This document shows positions 37,106 to 49,264 of a stretch of DNA of 64,000 nt, piece after piece. The position numbers and the translations under genes were made by a program. Below the pieces are notes generated by a model that was given only the letters and a program-made list of their open reading frames with translations, had not been told where the DNA came from and searched no databases. The stretch comes from Megamerina dolium (taxonomy: Eukaryota > Arthropoda > Insecta > Diptera > Megamerinidae): the NCBI GenBank assembly GCA_963854835.1, contig OY978525.1, positions 102,255,388 through 102,319,387 of the forward strand, in the 5' to 3' direction. Within the stretch, counting starts at the first letter, position 1. The number at the start of each line of letters is the position of its first letter.

Positions 37106-40100
37106 CAATTTTAGCGCATACAAATCTATTCAATTGCAACAAATGTTATTAAAACTCACGTTTTTCTCCAATTTAAAATGTTTCAACATTATATTTTGTT
37201 ATCATATCAAATGCTCACCTGCAATAAAATAAAAAAAAAAATAGAATAATTAGATATTTAGAAACAAACAAAAAAAAATTTTTTATATTCAAATGTACTT
37301 GAGAAGGTCATTGCTTATCAGCTAAAAGCCAGATAAGTGTCCATAATTATACCATATAAATTAAATTAAGATAATGCATGAGTAGCTTACCCCATACATG
37401 CTTGTACAGTGTATAAATAATATGAATAATTTTAATAAGAATTTTGTTGTTGTTGTTGTTGTTGTTGTGCTTAAAATCGCCACTTTAACTATCAAGAATT
37501 AAGCAAGAGTAGAACATTTTAGTTAAAAATTGTGCCAAATCTATGTGTGAGTATATATTTCAAAATCCTGTTTGTATATACATATACACACACACACACA
37601 AAAATGTCATAATTCTTTTTTTTTAAGCCATGTGATGATATTTAATTGATTTTTTTTTTGTATTATATTTTTTTTTTATATATATATTTCGTCTTTAGGA
37701 TACCAGTTTAAACTAAAAATTTTTGCAACAAAAATATTTTTCCAGAATAAGCAACTTTTCTAGACAAATTGGCTTCATTGTTATTATGTTCTTTAGTAAA
37801 TTTGCATACATAAATATTATTATTGTAAAGTGTTTGCAAAAAAAGAAAACGCGACTTGCTTAATTACGTTTTTCAAGAAACTTGAAACTTGGTGTGTTTT
37901 TTTTTTTTTGTAATATATTATTTTAGTTCTTTTGAAATTAATTTTTTTTTTTATTTATTTTTCTTTTTCTCTTATCTTCAAAAATATTTTAAATAAATAA
38001 TAAATGAAATACTAAAAAAAATGAAGAATTATTTAAAAAAAAAAATTCCGCCAAAATATAAATCACTCTTAACAACAAAACAAAAAGAGTGAATTTTTTG
38101 TATTCAATACAAAAAACAAAAAAAAAACATAAAATGATGCCCATAGGAAAAATATGTAAAATGCTTACTAAATAATTATCAATTTTTAAATGTGAAATCT
38201 ATTCATAGTTAGCTTACCTTCTGACTACCTTCCAAAAAAAAAAAAAAAATAAGCTGATTTTAACGATTTATGATATGTTTTCATTTCCCACTGGATGCAT
38301 AAAAATACCATAAATAGTATATACGTATGATATTTCTGTATGAAGAAATCATACGTATGTACTTTAGAGGTGTGTCAATATTATTTGCCAGCCAGCAAAG
38401 ATTGAAAAATAAGATTTTTGTTTGTGACAAAAATAAATAACTAACATACATACAATAACAACAACAACAAACATAATTCCCCCCCAAAAAATTAAAATAC
38501 CGCAAAAGAGCATGCAAATTACTACCAAAATAAATATTATTTTTGGTAGACTCGACATACAAGAGTGTAGAGACAAATAAGTAATCAAATTCAATCGAGT
38601 ATATAGGTAGAAGTTATGAGCATGAGATGAGGTGTTCAGGCACATTCCATATAGAAATTTCTTTTGCATAAATAAAATATAATGCGTGATTGTATTTTTT
38701 TTTTTTTTTGTCATTTATTTTTTGGGTTATATTTAATTTGCTTTTGTGTCACAAATGACGTAAAGTATATGCATGTATAATGTTACATGCAAATATCATA
38801 AAGAGAAAGAAATTCTGACTAAAACCTTAAGCATTTAATATCACGTCATTGTGATGGTATAATATTTCATTTATGTAGAATTTCACTTAAATCTTTTACT
38901 ACAAACATAAGAAGTTATCTTTTTTTTAGGTTTTTTTTTATCTCTTAGCAGATATATACATTGGATGTATACATACGTAATTGAATGTGACATGTGTATT
39001 GAGTATTAATTTCCGTCTTAACATTAAAAAAAAATATTCATATTATACGTTTATTAATTATTTTAAGTAGATGAAATTGAGTTTTATTTTAAGCTGACCA
39101 AATTTTTGTTACTGGTCATAATGAAAGTAAAGCTACAAATGCATAATAATCAATATGATTAATTTTGGTTGATGAATTTCAATAATTAAAAATGAAACCG
39201 TTTTTTTTTCTTTTTTATCAAATAAAAAAATTAAAATAATATGAGAAAGTAATGAGTTTAACTCATTTCATTGCGCCTTATGATTTTTTCAACATTCTAC
39301 CTATATTATGTTGTCGGAAAAGTCATGCTGCATTTTTATAATGATTTTCTATGCTTATTTATTAATAGCGAGAACAAAGTTAAATCAATATAACATTGAT
39401 TGGTCATTTTTAATTTACGACGTTTTTGCATTACTCTGATTCCGCGTAGGTAGAACGATCAATCGTTTCAAGTGCAAAATTGAATGAAATGCCGATTGTT
39501 GGAAACAACGAAATAATTACTTAATGGAGAGTATTACTTCGTTGAAAATATGTATGTGAGTAAAGTATGTATCCGCATGTATATTTAATTTTTAAGTACA
39601 TATGTGCAAGTATATAATTTTTTTTTTAATTATTTTATTTACTAATTGTAGGCTATAAATTTCTAGTGTTTACATTAATAAGGTCAACGAATTTTAAAAT
39701 TGAAAAAAAGTAAAAAAAAAAATTTTCATTATCAAGTCTATGTATTATATTTTTTTATTTTTATTTATGCATACAATATACTCGTAATTTATTTATATTA
39801 AATCTGTTTACATTTTTGATTTATTTTTCGGGGCGAAAGAATTTGTGTATATTTATTTATCTCAAACATAGGATCAACACACATTCGTTATCAATATTTT
39901 TTATTTTTTTTGCAATTTCCGTTTTTTGTTGTTGTTGTTGTTATTGTTGTTTGTTGTTTTACTTAAAGCTAAGTAGAAGCAAAAGTAAATTGTTTATATA
40001 TGAATATCTTGAGTATAGATATGACTGACTTGACTTTTAAATATTCACATACATATATGTATTTATGTACAAATATATACACAAAATATCAGAGAATATT

Positions 40101-40775
40101 GAATGAAATGCATAGAAATTCTATTCCTTACTGCATTCTTCAAAAGTTCAGTTTAAAATGTGGAATAGAAAATGTAAACAATGAAATTTTCTTTTCAAAA
40201 AATTTTTAAAAATTAAATTTTAGAAATTTACAAAATATAAAAGCAATTTAGCACAATATATACAACTCGCTATGTTATATTTCTGGATTCTGAATGTTAA
40301 AATACCATTGTACAATTTTCAAGAAGTATTCATTCATTCCTTAAATATTAGTTGAAATTAGATAATGCTTTAAGTTACTTTGAATTACTTTCAATTTTTT
40401 CTTTCGGCAATATGATGACATAATTGTGTGATGAGTGATGGCTCGGAATGTCATAATCTTTATTTACATTTTATATTCATATAAAGCGATATTTTAAAAG
40501 TTGATAAAAAATTTTTTTAAACAATTCATATCATGTCATATCAATAGTAGGTATATATATTTCTACTAAGGAATTTCATTTGCAAATATTTACAATACAC
40601 AATTTTCCAACGTTGGCTACATCATTTCAATACATACGTAAATTGAAATTGTACAAATATTTTGTCTTTATTCAAAAATGTAATGATTAAGAACATAGCG
40701 TACCAATTACTGCATAAGATTAAAATTCATATGATTCCTTCACTTCCGCTAAATATGTAAAAAATATATAAACAT
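37106..40775. other. AT-rich spacer
   Basis: Poly-A and poly-T runs and GTT repeats (37443-37468 and 39924-39945). Part of 39303-39540 is GC-richer and may be a mariner end (see findings). The open frames at 38281-38714 (-) and 39816-40209 (+) are low-complexity. No host gene seen. Confidence 0.5.
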
Positions 40776-41097
40776 ATGGCACTTATACGCTCCGAAGGGC
40801 TCTTTGGCCAAGCTTCTCTATCAGTATTGTTGTACGTGTTAAATTTTTGACAGTATTAGAAGGCACCTACTTATTTTAACCGCTTCCGAACGGCAGAACA
40901 TCACTTGTGACATCACTTTTTCTGAACTTTTCCATAGAATTCTTTTAGAAGCTTTCCTATGGCAATTGCTTGCCGACAGGTTGACACCATTCGAAAGAAA
41001 AATCAATCTCTTCCATATTAAATTTATGCTTCAGCCGTTGATTGAACCCCACGACCTACAGAACAGAAGGCCAACACACTAACCACTGAGCTACTGT
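40776..41097 (-). mobile_element. tRNA-derived SINE, near full length (copy C)
   Basis: Reading from 41097 down, the minus strand starts with a tRNA-like head. TAGCTCAGTGGTTA (41093-41080) fits the RNA polymerase III A box and GGTTCAATC (41048-41040) fits the B box, about 32 bp apart as in tRNA genes. The unrelated body (about 41035-40800) then shares with copies A and B the blocks TTCGAAAG, GGCAATTGCTTG.., AGTGATGTTCTGCCGTTCGG, TAGGTGCCTTCTAATACTGT and GAGCCCTTCGGAGC. It ends near AGTGCCATATG (about 40776). Total length is about 320 bp and no open frame is present. SINEs of this class are transcribed by Pol III and moved by LINE enzymes. The partner LINE is not identified. ACATAT lies on both sides, a possible short target duplication. 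Confidence 0.88.
41038..41097 (-). promoter_or_regulatory. internal Pol III promoter (A and B boxes) of the SINE
   Basis: A box at 41093-41080 and B box at 41048-41040 on the minus strand, within a tRNA-like sequence. It does not fold into a convincing complete tRNA (no acceptor stem partner or CCA context), so I do not call a tRNA gene. Confidence 0.75.
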
Positions 41098-44000
41098 ACA
41101 TATTTTTTCCATCTACATACATGCAAAATGCTAAAATCTAAATTTTATATAATTTTTATTTTCTCCTTTGTTTAAAATACTTAATTATTATGTACTCGTA
41201 TAATCAAGGTTTCTATTAATGCAAGGTTTTACTATCGCAGTATATTGTAGGTACCTACATACATTTGTATATGTTATACTATATATACCAATTCATATCC
41301 GTATTTATGTATGCGCTCACAAAATACTATAAAATACTATTTCTATTACCAAATATAGACATTCAAAAAAAAAAAAAAACAATTATAAATAGGAATACGA
41401 GCACATACATTGTTGATACTTGTATTTTTAGTATGTACATATTCTTGTGTTACTTTTTTCCATCAAAAGTATTAAGTCACTTTCAACTTGCTAATCGCAT
41501 TTACCATTTACGGTAAATAAATGAAATTTGAATTGTGTAAACGATGATATGATTTCCTTTTCTAACAGAAGTTCATTTACATACAAATATGTAGTTAAGT
41601 ACAAGTACTAGCTAACAAAAGAGTTATTTTAAATCATACTTTCACCTATAGAACCCAATAAAATAATAATCCATTAAAAATTTTTATTTTTTTTTTAAAC
41701 GTTCCACTCCTGGTTCGTTGCTTTACGAACGCCACTTACTTCTCGTTTCTTTTTCTTCTTTACTACTTGCTCTGGAATACGGACGTCATTGTTCCAAATC
41801 ATTAAAGTTCTATTAAATTCGGTATCATCAATTTATTTCGTCATTCGGTATCATCAATTCTAAACAACTTTAACATATGCTCATATTTAAAGAAGTGCCA
41901 AATAAGCATAAATTAATAATAATTAACTTAGCTAGTTATAAGTATGTATATTGGATATGGATATATAAATATTGTGTATTCGAATATACTGAAAGTATTA
42001 TATTACAAATAAGTATACCTGTTAATTCATTCGTCTACTCATATTAAATATTCCCACATCACATGATTAAAGCATTAAACATAAATGTAATATTTTGCAG
42101 ATTTAAACAACAATATTTTATTTATTAAATCTAAACATATAAGTATTGTAAAATGTATAACATCAATACTAATCAACTTTCCCGCTCATTTTTTTTACAT
42201 ATTGTACGAGTATGTACAATAATAACTTTTCATTTTGCTTTTCACATAACCTAGGTGTATAGTAAATATGTTCATATGTATATAACTCCATATATGTACA
42301 CATATATTAGTTAATATATTAGACTTTCTTTATTTCCATATTTAATCTACTACTCTCCATGTTTGACCCTTTTTTTTTTGTCTACTATACTTGAGCTGTT
42401 TTCATTTTGACTTTTGTATGAATACTGGCAGACGAATAGGTGCTAATTAAATTATGAACTTGTAAATAAATAAGTATAAATAATACAAAAATTCAAATTT
42501 TCAATAGCAACATCGACAACGTACTTATAGTAATTTATGTAAATAAACTAAACATTTTGTAAACTAAGAAAAGAAATCATTCAATATAATCGGTAAGTAG
42601 TTTTTTCAATGGCTGCTAGTAAATTTTTTAATATTGTACGAGTATAAGTAGTAAAATTATAGTAAAAATAAATATTTTGATTTTATGCTAAATACCCAAT
42701 AGGAATAAGCTGTAGCCGTCTTCAAAAGAATCAGTAGTTTATGTGAATATTGTACTCACAGAAGACAAATTATAATTTTTTTTTTAATAAATTGTTGAAG
42801 ATCAAATCGATTAAAATCTTCATTTTATATCAAATATATTGTGGCCTTGATTTGAATTCACATCTCATGCAAAACTCAACGATGCCATCCATTTTATTGT
42901 AGGACAAATTCTAAATTTCAGAAATTTCGGTTCAAAGTTTAAAGAGCACTCTTCTACGTGAAGAATCAATAAAGCCCTTAAATTGCAAATTATAACTTTT
43001 TGGGGGATATCCCAACATTCCACTATGACCTATGCCCTATGACAATAGCTCTAAAAGCGTAAAATTGTATTGACATAAAATTGCATGGGTCTTCGACAAG
43101 AGCTTTTTACTTCACGGTATTATTATATATGTTATATGTACCATATGTATAAGTAGTTTACTCATAAAAATTTATATGCATTCCAACATATTGATATACT
43201 TAGATACGATTATATTTAAATATGTACATATTCAATATTTTATTGGATTTGTAAATATCAGCCGACATCATAATAATAATGATAATTAACAAGGAAAAAA
43301 AGAGATTATATTAACAACAACAATAAGATTAATAATGAAATAATTATCAAGGTCCTTTATAAATTCGCTCATTGAATAATTGTTGCTTTAATACAAAACT
43401 TCACAAGGTATTTATGATTGTGTATTTATTACGCTGTGTATGATTTGCAAAAATTCAAAATGATAAATAAGTAATATGAATGAAAATGACAACTGGTTTT
43501 ATAAGCTTTTTAAAGTCGCACAGTAAACATAACAAATGTAACAATTTTGTTCAATATATGTATGTATATAGAAATTTTTATGGAGGTCTTATTTTCTATA
43601 TGTATATGTAGAAAATGTTGGCGATTTTTATAGAGATATTTTATTTGCGGTCTTGTACTTATTTATAGTTTTAATTTAATTTAAAAAAAAAAATTTTTTT
43701 TTACATTAATTGTAATGTAGCCATGTGTAAGCAATAAAAGCCAATCCCCCAAAAAAACAATGATTACAATTGAATTTAATTGATTAAATGAATTTTGTAC
43801 AAATAAAAATTCAGCGATAATATATGTAATATACATCATACATAGAATGAATCATCATCATATTGAACGATAAAAAAAAGATGTGCGTATATATGGAATC
43901 CGGTTTAAAAGGGAATTTAAAAATAAAAACAGAAATCGAGCATCAAACAGTTTATGGTAACGACTTGTACTATTTACAAAAAAAAAAATAAATAAAATGC

Positions 44001-44608
44001 GTCAAATAAATTAAAACTAATGAAGCTTTATGATAAATAGAAAACTAAATTTTAATTGCTTTCTTCAGTACATCTATCATATAAGTTTATTCAGTTCTAG
44101 TTCTTTGTCCTCTCAATGCCTTTGGAATAATTTTTTAGTTGATAAACTTTCATGATATCATTGAGATTTAATGTAAACAATTTTTTATAATATGCATTGT
44201 TTTGTTGTCGTAACTGTTGTATATAACTTCTTATCTAAAAAATTTTATAAAACAATAATAAAGACATGGGCTTACAGTAGCTCCGATTGTGGCTGTTTAA
44301 AGTTGGAAAATGTTCCGTATTTTTTATATAGGAACAACATGAAGTAAGCAGGAATATTTCTCGCTACTTGCCAAATATAATAATGCGGCAGTTGACCGAT
44401 CTTGCCCATACTAAATAGCGTCTATGTACATTCTTGGATCGTAGGCAGCTTACTACAAATATCTCTCAGAAATATTCCAACATTTATTCTAAATAATAAT
44501 TATGTGTATAAATAATTTTCTATATATTCAACGATTTCTTCAAGTTTTTACAAAAATTTATTCATCATGAATATGTCTACAGATTTTGGTATAGGATGTA
44601 TATGGAAC
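41098..44608. other. AT-rich spacer
   Basis: TTCGGTATCATCAATT occurs twice in direct orientation (41818 and 41844). A less AT-rich patch lies at 41700-41860. The rest is AT-rich with TA and A-runs. No gene recognised. Confidence 0.5.
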
Positions 44609-45237
44609 AAGTGCAGAATACGGACTTATAAGGGAAAAAAAATAAAAAATTGCCTCGGATAGAGCTTATTTTTGTGAATATAAAAAATAAAAAATTTGTC
44701 GGTGCAAACGCCCATATAAGGCGTGGCTCAAGTTCAAAGTTCAAAATTGTGGTCGAGATTATTCAATAGACATGCAATTATTTTCTACAATATGGGTATC
44801 AAAATACAGGTAATTTTAATACCTTTTTATAGGTGTATAATATTTTATATGAATTTTTAACTTTTTAAATGTTATGAAGAAGAATATAAATTTTTCATAA
44901 AAATTTTGTAAAACCCGATTTTTTTTTTTCGAAAAAGTTCCCCATTAATCTATCAAAAATTATATATTATTTTAAAGATCATAGGATTACCTTTCCAATG
45001 GTATATAAAACATATTTTTAAAGAATTTTTATATATTTTAAATATATTTTTTTATGATCATACTTTCGCTATATTAAATATGTGCACAAAGGAATAGTGA
45101 GACAGTTATAATCATGAACCACGCCTTGTATGGGCAATTGAACCGACAAATTTTTAGTTTGTTATAACGACATGAATAACTTGTATCCGAAGCAATTTAT
45201 TATTTTTACTTTGTCAAGGAGTCCGTATTCTGCACTT
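44609..45237. mobile_element. 629-bp non-autonomous element with about 120-bp terminal inverted repeats
   Basis: The left arm (44609-44733) and the reverse complement of the right arm (45237-45115) align along their whole length. Both start AAGTGCAGAATACGGACT, both have an AAATTGCyTCGGATA block, both have AAATTTGTCGGT and both end GCCCATA.AAGGCGTGG.TCA. The interior (about 380 bp) is very AT-rich with no coding potential. TATG follows outside both ends in the same orientation (TATGGAAC on the left, TATGCCGG on the right, if the terminus is AGTGCAG), a possible decayed target duplication. The superfamily is unknown; an 8-bp duplication would suggest hAT, but only 4 bases agree. Confidence 0.82.
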
Positions 45238-46269
45238 ATGCCGGTGTATATTAATGAGGGCCATTTTTCTATTATTTAAACCACTACGATTATATACTCT
45301 ACAAACAACTTTTGACTATATTTATAATATTAATAATAATACAAGTAAATATAATATAACTTCACATATCACTAATAATAAATATTGACAGTAGTACTTG
45401 AGTGCATGTAAAACTGCTCCAAATTATAATAATAACGAAGCAGCTACAATATATGTGTTTACTACAATAAGAATAATGATAAATCACTTTATACTTTTTT
45501 GTGCAGTGTGCAAGTTAGTCTACTTTATAATGAGATAAGATTATATATATAGTACGTCGTTTTCTTTCTTTATACATATATTATAAATTCTTTGATTTTT
45601 ATATTTGTGGCGACTCTACACTACCCACCAACCAATTCTTCCGCAAAATAGTTGATGATAAGCTTACTTTTTATAAGAAAGCATTTACTATATAAACAAA
45701 TTTATTTTATTTTTTTATATACATACACATACTTGGAGTGTAGTACTGAGTGTATAATAAATAATAAAATACGTTTTGTGATATGTGATACGAGTATGTA
45801 CAAGTACATATGTGCGATAATCAATTTTTTGTACAATTGCAACAGTAGCTTTAATACAAAAAATATTCTTTTGCATATACCAATAAAATTATGAAGATGA
45901 AGAAATACAAAAAGAAAATATGCGTCTAATTAAGTTTTATTGGAAAAAATTCCGATTAGTGATATTCACTATCATTAACTTCTATTTGGTTTTTATTTGA
46001 AATAATCAATATATAAGAGAATTGTTTAGATTCAAATGTTTATAAACATTTTCTCCAATTACCATTTACGCAAAAGGCTAGACCGCATTATTAGTGGCAT
46101 ACTACTAAATTATATGCCTTAAAGTCAAAAAGTTGAAGGAATTATTGAATTTATGCTGCTCTTTGTAATGGCTATACGTAGTTATGGTAGTTGCAAAAAT
46201 GTAAATCTCTAGAATATTGATCAGAATTCAGATTTGATTTCATTTAGTCATATCATGTCATGTCTGTTG
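45238..46269. other. AT-rich spacer
   Basis: AT-rich, with chance frames only (for example 45652-45894). Nothing recognised. Confidence 0.5.
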
Positions 46270-46835
46270 CCATAAAAATAGCGTAAATGAGCTGAAAATT
46301 GGTACATACGATTATTTCTACCAATAAACGAATTAGTTCGGAAATGGACGTAATCGGATGAAAATTACGTGTACCTTCCATACAAAAGTATATTTTCGAA
46401 AGTATTTTTTCATACATTTTCCACATAATATGAAGACAATTAACTTAAACTCATCATTATTTTGATAAATGAGCTGACATGTTTGAAAATCAACGTAATC
46501 AAATAGAAACAATATGTAAGTACATTTTCGAAACTAGATTTCCAGCTGTTGTGCATGTAAATATAATCCTATCGAACTTGAAACTGGGCACAGCAGATTG
46601 CCTGCAACGACAAATGGATAACATCAAGAATGATCGTAATCAGATGAATTCCACTACTACCTCCCATATTAAAATACCATTTCGAAAGAATATTTTTCTA
46701 TTCTGTACACGAAAATATAAAGAAATCGAGCTAAAAATCGGTACATTCTTGTATTTCCACCCTCAAAGGAATGGTTTAAAGAATGACCTTAATTGAATGA
46801 AAACCATGCCTACTTTCTCTACAAAAGCATGTGTT
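46270..46835. repeat. tandem array of the 153-bp repeat family (locus 2)
   Basis: Marker positions homologous to those at locus 1 occur at about 46364, 46508, 46650 and 46803 (spacings 144, 142, 153). Shared motifs include GTAATCGGATGAAAA, CATACAAAAGTATATTTTCG, GAGCTAAAAATCGGTACAT and TGAATGAAAACCATGCCTAC. The units are more diverged from one another than at 22.9 kb. The open frame at 46479-46796 runs through this non-coding array and should not be taken as a gene. Confidence 0.8.
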
Positions 46836-46956
46836 TTACTTCTAAAGTGAAAAATCTTTTCTTATATAATTTTCAACTTTGAATGACAAAATTCACTTTA
46901 TCTAAACATTCTCACACATATGAGTATTTAAATAGACGTTGATCATTTTTTTTTTT

Positions 46957-46988
46957 CATTGCAAATTGTTGCTGCCGGAAGAAATGAA
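46957..46988 (-). mobile_element. short SINE fragment (copy D)
   Basis: TTGCAAATTGTTGCTGCCGG (with a following AA) matches copy B near 35816 (GGCAAATTGTTACTGCCGG). It is only about 30 bp, so it is a fragment or a chance match of modest weight. Confidence 0.5.
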
Positions 46989-47534
46989 TATTGTGGCATT
47001 ATTATCATCATACAATTTATTTTAATGCACTTGAAAAAAAAAAACATATATGCATTATCTTTACAATGTATAATGTAATGCACGCATGCATGCATGCATG
47101 TACATGTACTTTTCATGATTATACATACAGCTAGCTAATGATTGTCTCTCAGTTCTCAGCTGTCAATATGTTATCCATCATTTTGTTAATAAGCATGTTA
47201 TTTATATAATACTTTCGCATACGCATCATATTTACAAACGCACACTCACACACACACACACACAAATACATGCGCATATACTCTCACTCTTTAAATGTTA
47301 CTACTCCCTTTTTTCTATACACCACTTTATGTACCATGTAGGAAGGTATTAATGCCCTTCACTACTTATACTTATATATACACTTAAGCATTTTCTGCCC
47401 CCCTCCCCCCTAACCATTGGTTGGAAAAAAAAACCAACAAAAAAAAACAAAAAAGAGATAAAAATAACAACAAGTACAAGTATCTTTCATTAGCTCTGTT
47501 TTGTTATCGACTTTTATGTATGCTTTTTCATATA

Positions 47535-47600
47535 GTTGTTGCAGTTGTTGTTGTTGTTGTTGTTGTTGTTGTTATTGTTGTTGTTGTTGTTATTGTTGTT
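47535..47600. repeat. (GTT)n microsatellite
   Basis: About 22 GTT units with a few ATT interruptions. It gives a poly-Val chance frame. Confidence 0.95.
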
Positions 47601-48732
47601 TAAATTGCATCAACTATAGTAACTGAGTGAATGACTAGTTACACAGTGTGGCATGGTAGGTACACAATACTCTCATACAATATATGTACAACAAAATGCT
47701 TTCCATTGGAGTGAAGCATGTATTTATAATATATATAGGTAATAATAAAACTCGAACTCACACGCATATGCACACACACACACTAACACATACATATTTA
47801 GTCGCGTAAATTATGAAATAGTGCTTTTTTTTCCACTTCATACGGGTTCTTGTTGTTATCGTAACACTTTCGATTTCGATTTCGATTTTTACTCTCTTTT
47901 TTTTGTAAATTTTGGGTGGGCCCTCAATATAATTTAATAACAGATCAGGCAGCCAACCAAGCAGGCAGTGTTTTTTTTTTTTTTTTTGAAAATTTCACTT
48001 TCAACACAATCGAAAGTGCTAGTGGGAAAAAAATGGGAAATACACTTTCCTACTGAATATACTCTAAAATACCTAAATGTATGTATTATTATAAATGTGC
48101 ATATGTATGTATTTATTTAAGTGTAATAAAAATTAGGTGCATTATTATTATGCAAATATCAATATGTAAGCTATATACTGGTATATAACATACATGTATA
48201 TGTGTTATATATATATATTTGTTGATGAAGCCCTTTTGTAAGTTATATGCCTAAAGCTAAAGTTTCATATCATACACACTCATACCAATTTACATAACAA
48301 GTGAATATTTATATAAAATTTATTAACAATATTTATCAATGAAGATGCTTCCAAATATCATAAATTTCTTTCAATTGATCTAAAACATAATGTATCTAAA
48401 GTGAAATGGAAAATTTTCGTTCAAGTATAATGAAATCTCATCGGTCTACCTGCAATTTTTTATATTATAATATTTACAATATCGATAAAAATGTATTAAC
48501 ATAAATTTTGGTAAATTGATATAAGACATAATTGTGTCAAAGATTGACGATCAATGCATGCTGGTAAATTACGTTGTGAATTAACTCTATCAATTTAGTT
48601 GATAATTGTTTTGTTGGTAAAAATTGGGTCAAGAAATGTTTGTTTTGACTTCAAGGGCTTAAATGAACATTTGCCTAGGCAATATGAAGAATTATTTATG
48701 ATAAGGATCGGAACCTATTCAAACATATATCA

Positions 48733-49245
48733 CCTTGATCAAAAAGTTCCCGGAATAACCACCGTGTGGCGTTCCCATCGTTCCAATTTGAGTTCTGTTA
48801 AGTTGGTACATCTGTTATTAATATTCCCTCTAAATCTTAGCGTCATAGCTTGATATTTGCAAAATTTACTTAGCCAAGAGCACATCTATCTCAATGCTTC
48901 CTGCGATTTTTCCACTACTTCCTCTCGGTTACTGAAACGCGTTCCCCGTAATGGGTTTTTAACTCGATTGAACAGAAAGAAGTCACAGGGAACCAAATCA
49001 GGTGAATTCGGTGGCTGTTGTATGGTATTTGTTGCATTTTTCGTCAAAAAATTACGAATAATGATGGCACTGTGCGACGGTGCGTTAGTATGGTGCAAAA
49101 TCCACGAGTTTTCTGCCCACAATTCTCCAGTGTCTCCAGTGATGATCCTTTTGATGAATGTGGGATCGGATTCAGCCTCGCAAATCATGTCTTTTACGAC
49201 GTCAACATGGTCTCTTTTTTGCATGAATTTTATTGAAAATTGTAA
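48733..49245 (-). pseudogene. mariner transposase pseudogene, internal deletion
   Basis: The minus-strand frame (49332-48886 in its longest form) gives KRDHVDVVKDMICEAESDPT, IKRIITGD, then directly GELWAENSWILHH.NAPSHS, SPDLVPCDFFLFNRVK and PLRGTRFSNREEVVEKSQEA. In mariners of this type some 70 residues separate IITGD from the ELWAENSW block, so about 200 bp are deleted and with them the region after the first catalytic Asp. The second Asp is Thr (HHTNAPSH). The third is present (VPCDFF), 34 residues further on. The N-terminal DNA-binding part is also absent. The segment 48733-48800 (TTGATCAAAAAGTTCCCGG) has the look of a mariner terminal sequence. Beyond REEVVEKSQEALR the C-terminal frame is lost. 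Confidence 0.85.
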
Positions 49246-49264
49246 ATAGTCGCCAACACACACA

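Larger units (their letters stand above)
46836..48607. other. AT-rich spacer with microsatellites and a SINE fragment
   Basis: Contains the SINE fragment at 46957-46988, a GCAT run at 47083-47100, CA runs (47244-47264 and 47769-47784), the GTT run listed separately and a T-run near 47970. No gene seen. Confidence 0.5.

Noticed and set aside
41038..41097. tRNA gene on the minus strand
   Set aside because: A and B boxes are present, but no complete cloverleaf is evident and the sequence continues into a repeated SINE body.
46479..46796. 105-codon open frame
   Set aside because: It lies inside the non-coding 153-bp tandem array and the translation matches nothing.
47421..47603. Open frame ending in poly-Val
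   Set aside because: Artefact of the GTT microsatellite.
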